The notes under the pieces were generated by a model, which saw nothing but the letters and a program-made list of their open reading frames with translations, had not been told where the DNA came from and ran no database searches. Position numbers and translations under genes: made by a program. Shown piece by piece: positions 21,023-27,794 of a stretch of 64,000 nt of DNA. Every line of letters begins with the position of its first letter. Within the stretch, counting starts at the first letter, position 1. The stretch is from Devosia sp. YIM 151766 (GTDB lineage: Bacteria > Pseudomonadota > Alphaproteobacteria > Rhizobiales > Devosiaceae). The stretch is taken from positions 2,666,001-2,730,000 of the forward strand of contig NZ_CP127251.1 in NCBI RefSeq assembly GCF_030285925.1. Direction: 5' to 3'.

Positions 21023-21172
21023 CGCCCCCTCCCCCTTGAGGGGAGGGCCGGGGTGGGGGTGCTGCGGTTCCCGCAAAATCAGCAGTCTTGCCCGCGCTCC
21101 GCCACCCCCACCCCAGCTGCGCTATGGCCCTTCAGGCCAGCTACGCTACCCTCCCCTCAAGGGGGAGGGCGC
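21023..21172. repeat. Long inverted-repeat element, family A, copy 2
   Basis: Ends GCCCCCTCCCCCTTGAGGGG and CCCTCAAGGGGGAGGGC, with the shared inner GGTGCTGCGGTTCC next to the left arm. It fills most of the gap between modA and modB, so it would be transcribed within the mod message. Confidence 0.75.
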
Positions 21173-21234
21173 AGGAACCGCGACCTTGGCGCCTAACCGC
21201 GACTCCCTGAAAGAACCGCCGACCATGCCACCCC

Positions 21235-21972
21235 TCACGGCACCGAATACCCCGCCGCCTCGATCACCGCCAAAGCCGTTTCCGAGCGCAGAAAATCCAC
21301 CAAGGCCAAGGCCGCCGGATTGTTCTCGCCTTCCTTGAGCAGCACCGCGCCCTGGGCGATCGGCTCGTGCAATTCGGCCGGCACGATCCATTGATCGGTC
21401 TTGCCCAGCACCTGGCTGGCGGCCACGAAACCCAGTTCCGCATTGCCGCTTTCGATGAATTGCAGCGTTTGCGAAATATTCTCGCCCCAGACGATCCTGG
21501 GCTCCAGCGCATCGTAAAGTCCCAGCGCCGTCATGGTCTCCACCGCCGCGGCGCCATAGGGCGCGGCCTGCGGATCGGCGACCGCCAGATTGCCGAATTC
21601 AGCGCCCAGCGCCGCCCGCCCATCGCTGAGATCGCGGCCCGGCCCGTATAGCGCCAGCCGCCCCTCGGCATAGACGAAGAACGTGCCCTCGACGCCGAAG
21701 CCCTCGTCAATGGCCCTTTGCGGACGGTCGATATCGGCGGCCAGGAACACGCCAAAGGGCGCCGCCTGGGTGATCTGGGTATAGAGCTGCCCGGTGGCGC
21801 CGAAGCTCAGCACCACCTCATGACCGGTCTCGGCTTCGAACAGGGCCGCCAGTTCTTCGGAAACGGCGGTGAAATTGGCGGCAACGGCCACATTGACGCT
21901 CTCGGCAAAAGCCGGAAGCGCGGTCGTTGCCAGCAGGGCGGCGGAAAGCAGAATACGGGTCACGGCAATCAT
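21235..21972 (-). CDS. modA: Molybdate ABC transporter substrate-binding protein
   Basis: 245 residues from the ATG at 21972, with a signal peptide MIAVTRILLSAALLATTALPAFA. It binds molybdate in the periplasm and delivers it to ModB. Family features are VNVAVAANFTAVSEELAALF, FGATGQLYTQI (anion-binding Ser/Thr region), DPQAAPYGAAAVE and GENISQTLQFIESGNAELGFV (parts). No Shine-Dalgarno is visible; instead a perfect dyad CGATATG...CATATCG (21974-21997) directly precedes the start codon. Repression by a ModE-type protein is likely. The frame stays open upstream to 22023 without better starts. Confidence 0.93.
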   Translation of the reverse strand: MIAVTRILLSAALLATTALPAFAESVNVAVAANFTAVSEELAALFEAETGHEVVLSFGATGQLYTQITQAAPFGVFLAADIDRPQRAIDEGFGVEGTFFVYAEGRLALYGPGRDLSDGRAALGAEFGNLAVADPQAAPYGAAAVETMTALGLYDALEPRIVWGENISQTLQFIESGNAELGFVAASQVLGKTDQWIVPAELHEPIAQGAVLLKEGENNPAALALVDFLRSETALAVIEAAGYSVP

Positions 21973-21973
21973 C

Positions 21974-21997
21974 CGATATGTTTGACTGTACATATCG
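21974..21997. promoter_or_regulatory. Probable ModE operator, site 1
   Basis: CGATATG-N10-CATATCG, a 24-bp dyad with perfect 7-bp arms immediately upstream of the modA ATG. The CG-n-TAT layout with about 24-bp length resembles known ModE boxes. Confidence 0.7.
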
Positions 21998-22024
21998 ATG
22001 GCCAAAATCCCGCGCCGGCGCAAG

Positions 22025-22048
22025 CGATATGTTTAGCCAGACCTATCG
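22025..22048. promoter_or_regulatory. Probable ModE operator, site 2
   Basis: CGATATG followed by a diverged right arm CCTATCG, again spanning 24 bp, 27 bp from site 1. It overlaps the last codons and stop of the modE-like gene. Confidence 0.5.
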
Positions 22049-22401
22049 GTGATCAGCGACCGCAGCGCCGCGACATCCTCCCCGATCGCCGCCTGCGCCT
22101 TGTCCTGCATGGCCCGGTATTTCTCCAATACCTCATGCCCCAGCGGCGTCAGGCTGGCCCCGCCCTGCGCCGCGCCGCCGCGGCTCGACACCACCAGCGC
22201 CCGCCCGAATCCCTCATTGAGCGCCTGCACCAGGCTCCAGGCCCTTTTATAGCTCATCCCCATCGCCTTGCCGGCGGCGCTGATCGAGCCGGTGCGCACG
22301 ATCCCCTCCAGCAGATCCGCCCGGCCCGGCCCGATATAGGCCGTGTCGGTCAGCACGATACGCAGATGGCCGAGGCCGTGTTCGGGAACGGGTTTGCTCA
22401 T
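22033..22401 (-). CDS. modE: ModE-type molybdate regulator, DNA-binding domain only
   Basis: 122 residues with only the LysR-like winged helix of ModE: DLLEGIVRTGSISAAGKAMG and SYKRAWSLVQALNEGFGRAL, then the wing GGAAQGGASLTPLGHEVL. The molybdate-binding Mop domains of E. coli ModE (262 residues) are absent, as in many alphaproteobacteria. How it senses molybdate is therefore open. It precedes modA, with two dyad operators at its 3' end, and probably represses modAB when molybdate is plentiful. Confidence 0.85.
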   Translation of the reverse strand: MSKPVPEHGLGHLRIVLTDTAYIGPGRADLLEGIVRTGSISAAGKAMGMSYKRAWSLVQALNEGFGRALVVSSRGGAAQGGASLTPLGHEVLEKYRAMQDKAQAAIGEDVAALRSLITDRSG

Positions 22402-22428
22402 GAGCGCCGCTCGCCTTCCCGCGCAAAA

Positions 22429-23064
22429 TTATCCCCGCAATCCGCTCGCTTCCTGCGCCAACGCCTCGATCCGGGCGAAGTCGCCGCTCGCCATGGCATC
22501 GGCCGGCATGACCCAGGAGCCGCCCACGCAGATCACATTGGGCAGCGCCAGATAGGTCCTGGCCTTGGCCGCGTCGATGCCGCCAGTGGGGCAGAAGGTG
22601 ATATCGGGCAAGGGCGAAGCGAAGGCCTTGAGCACCGGCGCACCGCCCAGCGCTTCGGCCGGGAAAAATTTCAGGAACGAATAGCCCCGCTCGGCCGCCG
22701 CCATCGCCTCGGTCGGCGTGCCGATTCCCGGCAGCAGCGGAATGGCCACGTCTTCGGCCGCATCGAGCAGGCGCGGCGAGGCGCCCGGCGACACCATGAA
22801 ACGGCAGCCGGCATCGATCGACGATTGCATATGCGCCGCATTGCGCACCGTGCCCGAGCCGACAATGGCGCCGGTGACCTTGGCCATCTCTTCCATCACC
22901 TTGAGCGCATTGGGGGTGCGCAGCGTCACCTCCAGCACTGGCAGGCCCCCCGCCACCAGAGCCTCCGCCAAGGGTCTCGCCTGCGCTACATCGTCCAGAA
23001 TGATGACCGGTACTACCGGGGCAAGCGACAGAATGGAGCGAATGGCATTGGCGTCCTGCGGCAT
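22429..23064 (-). CDS. eda: 2-dehydro-3-deoxy-phosphogluconate (KDPG) aldolase
   Basis: 211 residues, the normal size. It cleaves KDPG to pyruvate and glyceraldehyde-3-phosphate in the Entner-Doudoroff pathway. Seen: VPVIILDD at the first beta strand, LEVTLRTPNA with the catalytic Glu, GSGTVRNA, FMVSPGASPRLLDAA, the Schiff-base lysine in FLKFFPAEALGG near residue 130, and CPTGGIDAAKA. The ATG at 23064 has GAGGAG 9 nt upstream. It ends 27 bp before the modE-like gene starts; sharing a transcript with it is possible but not evident from function. Confidence 0.93.
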   Translation of the reverse strand: MPQDANAIRSILSLAPVVPVIILDDVAQARPLAEALVAGGLPVLEVTLRTPNALKVMEEMAKVTGAIVGSGTVRNAAHMQSSIDAGCRFMVSPGASPRLLDAAEDVAIPLLPGIGTPTEAMAAAERGYSFLKFFPAEALGGAPVLKAFASPLPDITFCPTGGIDAAKARTYLALPNVICVGGSWVMPADAMASGDFARIEALAQEASGLRG

Positions 23065-23329
23065 GAAAACTACTCCTCGGCTGGAATTTGCCCCAGCGTT
23101 AGGCGCCCGGCCAATTTCCTGCAAGCTCCTTCATTGAATTGCCGGGAGAAAATACCGAACCGGCGTGAAGGAAGAAACCGTGCCGGCGATCACCCGTTAA
23201 GCGGCCGATCCGTTAGCCGATGGACCGATGTGCCGCGCTCGACGTTGACGATGTGTTACCCACTCGACCGACTTGCGACTGGGATGCGAAACGCCCACAT
23301 TGTCCATTCGATGCTTGAAGGAAGCGATC

Positions 23330-23626
23330 ATGACCGAAGGCGAATACAAGATCACCCGCGAGGAAGGCCCGACGCGCGGCCGCTATGTCATTCGCCTGGC
23401 TCCGGGCGCCGAGGCCGAGATGACCTATAGAAAAGCCGGCTCCGGCCCGATGATCATCGATCATACCGGCGTCCCCCCCGAGTTCGAGGGCCGGGGCATT
23501 GCCCTGCGATTGGTCAAGGCCGCCATTGCCGATGCCCGCCAGGAAAGCTTCAGGATTACGCCGGTCTGCTCCTATGTGGTCGCGCAATTCCGCCGTCATC
23601 CCGAATGGGCCGTACTTTTAAGCTAA
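23330..23626 (+). CDS. Small GNAT-family N-acetyltransferase (YjdJ / NATD1 type)
   Basis: 98 residues, typical of the one-domain YjdJ-like group. The acetyl-CoA binding part is visible: DHTGVPPEFEGRGIALRLVKAA (short quote EGRGIALRLV), then RITPVCSYVVAQFRRHPEW, the conserved closing motif of this group. The substrate is unknown. The ATG at 23330 follows GAAGGAAGC by 5 nt; in-frame codons from 23273 lack a ribosome binding site. It is convergent with the LprI-like gene. Confidence 0.88.
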   Translation: MTEGEYKITREEGPTRGRYVIRLAPGAEAEMTYRKAGSGPMIIDHTGVPPEFEGRGIALRLVKAAIADARQESFRITPVCSYVVAQFRRHPEWAVLLS

Positions 23627-23630
23627 GCCC

Positions 23631-24686
23631 TTAAAAACCATAGCGGATTTCCTCCGCTCCCGTGGCCAGATATGGCTCCAGATCGCTCCAGCGCACCCGC
23701 GCCTCCGGCGCGCCATAGGCATAGGCCGAGATTTCATAGGGCTGGAACTGGATGACCAGGGCGTAAGCATCGGAGAGGTTCCAGCGCGTCGGATCGACCA
23801 CGGCTTCGCTCAGATAGCTGATATCGTCCAGCATCAGGTTGTCGCCATGTTCGAGCCTGGCCGCAGCCAGCGCCAATTCGATCAGGGCCTCCTGCCATCC
23901 CGCGCCGGCGAACAGGTCCTGCGCCTCGAGGAACCTCCCCTCCTTGATCAGGTAATGCCGATAGCTGATACCCCAATTGCCGTGGGCGGCGCCATGACCA
24001 TACCAATATGTACTGGCCTTGAGACTGATCCGCCCCGTCCCCGCAACCTCTTGTATAATCAGCGAATTATTAGTGTCGATGCTGTTGTCGTCGTCGTTTT
24101 CACCCGAGCTTTCCCCCTCGACAATGACCGGCGCCATGCGCTCGCCCTCGGCCTGCACCGCCTCGTTGAAGCCGGCGGCGAAGTCCTCGCTGGAATCGAG
24201 TTGCACCATGGAAAATTCATGCCGGGCCACCGGCCACCAGGAATCCGGGTTCCCGGTCTCACGGGGATCGGGCAGCGCCGCATAGCGGGAGACGGGATAG
24301 AAACGCAGCCCCTCGATCATCCGGCTCTGCTCCAGAGCCTTGCTGCGATTGGTGAAAAGATCGACCAGACAGGCTATTCCGCGCTCGTCATAGGCCCCGG
24401 CCGCCAGCGGCGTGGCATCGCTGGTGCAGGCGCGCTGGGCATAGCTCAGCCATTCGCGCTGGCCGATACGCATCTCGCCCCGCGCCGATTCCGACAGCCC
24501 CCCGGTTGCCGTCTCATAGGTTGCCGCAAGCCGCTCATCGACAGCCGAAAGGTCGGGACTATTGCAAATGGCCTGTTCAAACGGCGTCGCGGCCTCGGCG
24601 CAGTCGAAGCTCGCTGCCGCCGTCACTCCCACGGAGCCGAAGAATCCAGCAAAAACCACGGCAAGACCGGAAAAGAAGCGGATCAT
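23631..24686 (-). CDS. Exported protein with LprI-like N-terminal domain and DUF3298-like C-terminal part
   Basis: 351 residues from the ATG at 24686. A signal peptide (MIRFFSGLAVVFAGFFGSVG, cleavage near AAA) is followed by an LprI/DUF1311-type domain: FDCAEAATPFEQAICNSPDL (four-helix region with paired cysteines) and REWLSYAQRACTS. LprI domains include periplasmic lysozyme inhibitors. The C-terminal half contains YWYGHGAAHGNWGISYRHYL, recalling DUF3298/RsiV-type domains, which also bind lysozyme. A role in resisting muramidases is therefore a reasonable hypothesis, not shown. It lies 66 bp after the cyclase gene on the same strand. Confidence 0.75.
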   Translation of the reverse strand: MIRFFSGLAVVFAGFFGSVGVTAAASFDCAEAATPFEQAICNSPDLSAVDERLAATYETATGGLSESARGEMRIGQREWLSYAQRACTSDATPLAAGAYDERGIACLVDLFTNRSKALEQSRMIEGLRFYPVSRYAALPDPRETGNPDSWWPVARHEFSMVQLDSSEDFAAGFNEAVQAEGERMAPVIVEGESSGENDDDNSIDTNNSLIIQEVAGTGRISLKASTYWYGHGAAHGNWGISYRHYLIKEGRFLEAQDLFAGAGWQEALIELALAAARLEHGDNLMLDDISYLSEAVVDPTRWNLSDAYALVIQFQPYEISAYAYGAPEARVRWSDLEPYLATGAEEIRYGF

Positions 24687-24752
24687 CTTAAGCCTCCATT
24701 GTGCCGATATCGCCCCCACGATAGCGGCGAAGCGCCATTCCGTCACCTGCAG

Positions 24753-26459
24753 TCAGGCCCGCAATGGCCGGGTCTGCATTTGATGGTCGAACACGACCAG
24801 CCGGTCGCGCCCCTGCGACTTGGCCATGTAAAGCGCCGCATCGGCCATATCGGCGACGATTTCCAGCGCATCTCCCTTTTCGGCGAGGCAAGCGCCGATA
24901 CTGACTGACATGGAAATCTCCCGGCCATCCGGCAATAGAACCGGCAATTGCCCCATTGCCGCCAACACCGATTCCGCCGCGTTCCGCACCATCTGCGGCG
25001 TGGCATCGGGCAGCAGGACGATGAATTCGTCCCCGCCCCACCGAGCGCAAGTGTGTCGATCCGCGATAGCGCCGGTAATGCGCCGGACCACCTCGATCAC
25101 GACGATATCGCCAGCGGCATGGCCGTAATTGTCATTGACCAGCTTGAAGTGATCAATATCGACCAGCAGCAATCCATATTGGGTTGTCGAGGCGGTTTCC
25201 GCATGGACGGCGGCCAAGCCGCGTCGATTGAGAACGCCGGTCTGCCCGTCTTTGAACGCCAATTGCTGCAGTTCCCGGGTCCGATCGCTGACCCGGGCTT
25301 CGAGCAGTCGGGTATTGTCGTCCACCACCGCGGCCATTTCGGCAAAAGCCCGGCCAAGCCGGCCGATCTCATCCCGGGTGCCGCTGCCGAATCCCAGGGC
25401 CGGCTCGAAATTGCCGGCCCGCGCCGCATGCACCACCTGTTCGAGCCGGACCAGACGGTCGAGCACCGTCTGCTTGAAAACCATCATCAACATGAAGGCG
25501 ACGAGCCCCATGACGCCAACCAGCAGCAATCCAATTGGCAGGAACAGGCGCCGGTCGATGATCGCGTCCACATCCATCAGGGTGATGTTGAACCAGCCAA
25601 GCCGGTCGAGATAGCCGATACCGGCCAGCGCCTGCTGGCCGCCAACGGTTACAAAGGTCGAACGGACCAAGCTGGTTCCGGATGCGACCTCCGCCATCAA
25701 GGCCCGCAGCCGCATCCGGTCATCATCGTTGTCCACCAGTGAGAAAATGCTGCGTTTGCCGGCCGTTTCCGCCGCCAGGCTCGCCAGATCGACCAGATTC
25801 TCGTCGCGATGGGCCTGCACCTGGCCGTGACGGTCCACGAACATGGAGGTCACGCCGATTTGAGGAATGTTGACCACTTCCTGAATGAAGGCGGAGAGAT
25901 CGATGCCGGTGCCCAAGACGCCAAGCACCGTATCCCCGTCGCGAATGACGCAATTCATCCAGACTTTGGTTACATGCAGATTGGCGTCGTTATCGACATT
26001 GAGATGGCAGCCTTCTCCCAGCGCCTTGGTGGTGAAATACCAGGCGTCACGAGAATTTTTAGCGTCCACCGCATAGCGGAACTGGTCCCCGGCATAGGAA
26101 TTGGCCGCATCGTTGAAATAGTAATTGCCGGACCGGTCGATGACGAAAAAATAGGAGCCGTCCGCGAAGCTCCGGCGATAATGCTCAAGCTCGGCAATAC
26201 CGCGCCGCCTCAGGCTCGGATTGTTCTCGTCGCTGGCCCAGTCGCGCATGGCCTGGCTGCCGGCAAGCGCCTCGGCCAGCGCCACTTCCCGCGTCAACGC
26301 CCCCAGGCCGCGATGCCGGTCATAGAGAACCTGCTTTTCGGCAAATAGCGTACCGAGTTGGATAATGGTGGAATTGGCGATCCAGTTAAACGCGGCATAG
26401 GCGGGCATGGCCACCGCGGCAAAGCCGAGCAGGACGAAAACCAGGACCCTCAACGACAA
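24753..26459 (-). CDS. Membrane diguanylate cyclase: dCache - HAMP - GGDEF
   Basis: 568 residues. An N-terminal membrane segment, a periplasmic double Cache sensor (about 40-280, with SYFFVIDRSGNYYFNDA and VLGVLGTGIDLSAF), a second membrane segment (LPIGLLLVGVMGLVAFMLMM), a HAMP/coiled-coil linker and a C-terminal GGDEF domain. The active site is intact: WGGDEFIVLLP near residue 475, with VDIDHFKLVND upstream. The RxxD inhibitory site normally 5 residues before GGDEF is absent. It should make c-di-GMP in response to an extracytoplasmic ligand. The only start in frame is a TTG without a clear ribosome binding site, so the N-terminus is uncertain. Confidence 0.9.
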   Translation of the reverse strand: MSLRVLVFVLLGFAAVAMPAYAAFNWIANSTIIQLGTLFAEKQVLYDRHRGLGALTREVALAEALAGSQAMRDWASDENNPSLRRRGIAELEHYRRSFADGSYFFVIDRSGNYYFNDAANSYAGDQFRYAVDAKNSRDAWYFTTKALGEGCHLNVDNDANLHVTKVWMNCVIRDGDTVLGVLGTGIDLSAFIQEVVNIPQIGVTSMFVDRHGQVQAHRDENLVDLASLAAETAGKRSIFSLVDNDDDRMRLRALMAEVASGTSLVRSTFVTVGGQQALAGIGYLDRLGWFNITLMDVDAIIDRRLFLPIGLLLVGVMGLVAFMLMMVFKQTVLDRLVRLEQVVHAARAGNFEPALGFGSGTRDEIGRLGRAFAEMAAVVDDNTRLLEARVSDRTRELQQLAFKDGQTGVLNRRGLAAVHAETASTTQYGLLLVDIDHFKLVNDNYGHAAGDIVVIEVVRRITGAIADRHTCARWGGDEFIVLLPDATPQMVRNAAESVLAAMGQLPVLLPDGREISMSVSIGACLAEKGDALEIVADMADAALYMAKSQGRDRLVVFDHQMQTRPLRA

Positions 26460-26566
26460 GGTGCGGGCGATGTGCTGACCGATGGAGCGGATGGAACACC
26501 TCGTTCAAGGCGTCGATATTGGCTGGCAACGCCTCAAAAACCCGTTAAAGCCAATCCGCGCCGCGC

Positions 26567-27160
26567 TCACAAAAATTGCTGGACGGCCGCCAATTCCTCC
26601 TGGCGCAATTCATGCCCGCCCTCATGCCAGGTCAGGCTGACATTGGCGCCATTGGCCGTGAAATAATCTGCCAGCGCCTGGCTTGCGGCGGCCGGGGCGA
26701 TCGGATCGTACCGGCCCGCCGTGATCAATACCTGTCGGTCGGAAAAATCAGCCTCGGCCGGCGTAAACGGAATGAGCGGATGCATAAGTACGGCGGCGTC
26801 GAACAGATCGGGCGCCGCGAACATCACCGAAGCTAGGATATTGGCGCCGTTGGAATAGCCCAGCCCCAGCACGCGAGACGGACGGCTATCCCCGATCTGC
26901 TCCGCAATGAAATCCGTCATCGCGGCTTTACGCTGCGCCAGGTCATCCATGTCATAGACGCCCTCCGCGGTGCGGCGGAAATAGCGGAGCGCCCCCTGCT
27001 CGCTGACGTCGCCGCGAGGCGCCACCCGCCGGGCTCCAGGCAGCAATTGTCCGGCAAGGTCGAAGAACTGGTCTTCATCGCCGCCCGTGCCATGAAACAG
27101 GAAAATGACGGGAGCTGCCTTATCGGCGCCCTCGGCGCTGCGGAAATGATATCGAGACAT
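26567..27160 (-). CDS. Phospholipase/carboxylesterase family serine hydrolase
   Basis: 197 residues from the ATG at 27160, which follows AGGAGAAGA. This is the small alpha/beta hydrolase type (MhqD/YpfH-like). Visible: FLFHGTGGDEDQF near residue 20, RVAPRGDVSEQGALRYFRR, the nucleophile elbow GYSNGANI near residue 108 (Ser), GRYDPIAP (Asp) and EGGHELRQEEL (His). It is predicted cytoplasmic, cleaving carboxyl esters of unknown nature. MhqD-type enzymes often sit beside a ring-cleaving dioxygenase, but none is here. Confidence 0.87.
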   Translation of the reverse strand: MSRYHFRSAEGADKAAPVIFLFHGTGGDEDQFFDLAGQLLPGARRVAPRGDVSEQGALRYFRRTAEGVYDMDDLAQRKAAMTDFIAEQIGDSRPSRVLGLGYSNGANILASVMFAAPDLFDAAVLMHPLIPFTPAEADFSDRQVLITAGRYDPIAPAAASQALADYFTANGANVSLTWHEGGHELRQEELAAVQQFL

Positions 27161-27278
27161 CTTCTTCTCCTGGCTGTCGGCCCCGATATTGGCGATCATC
27201 GGCGCCGACACAATATGCCGGCTACGCCACACTCCGTTGCATATTCAGAAACAATTGCGCCAGGCCAATGCCCGGACG

Positions 27279-27794
27279 TCAACGCGGTTGAGTGCTGACC
27301 AGCCCGGGCCGGTATCCGGCCAGGATTGCGGCGCGCAAGGCTTCGGCCGCGCTTTCCGCTGCCTGCTCTTCCACACCGCGCGCCGAGGCGAGATTGGTCG
27401 GGGACAATTTTCCGCCCTGATAGGCGCTATCGGCAAAGCGGGTAGCGGCGAACAGCGTTTCCCCATCCTGAACGATCGCGATCCGCGCTTCGACCCGGAC
27501 ATTGACCGGCCGCCCCACGGCAAAGGCATCCGACAGGGCGGAGGCGACCGATCTGCTGCTTGCCGAGACGCGCAGAACCGGGTCGTCCGGCCCCGCCTGG
27601 TTCGGAAACGCCACGCTCAATCGGTCAAGGATAATCCGTTCCAGACGATTGGCCGGCGGTGCGAAATTGAACCGCGCGTCGGCCAGACTCGCGCTCGATC
27701 GATCCCCATAGACCGGCGCAAAACTGGTACAGCCGCTTAAGAGGCCAGCCAGCAAGGCACCACCCAGCAAGCTCATGACATCGCGTCTTTTCAT
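27279..27794 (-). CDS. LptE-like outer-membrane lipoprotein
   Basis: 171 residues. A lipoprotein signal is present: MKRRDVMSLLGGALLAGLLS then GCTSFAPVYG, with the lipobox Cys near residue 22. The FAPVYG after the Cys resembles the xPLYG start of alphaproteobacterial LptE, and the rest has the same size and layout (ILDRLSVAF, RVEARIAIVQ, a closing Ala-rich helix). LptE plugs the LptD barrel in lipopolysaccharide export. Its ATG overlaps the stop of the upstream lptD by 4 bp (ATGA), indicating translational coupling. Sequence similarity alone is weak; the pairing with LptD carries the call. Confidence 0.65.
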   Translation of the reverse strand: MKRRDVMSLLGGALLAGLLSGCTSFAPVYGDRSSASLADARFNFAPPANRLERIILDRLSVAFPNQAGPDDPVLRVSASSRSVASALSDAFAVGRPVNVRVEARIAIVQDGETLFAATRFADSAYQGGKLSPTNLASARGVEEQAAESAAEALRAAILAGYRPGLVSTQPR

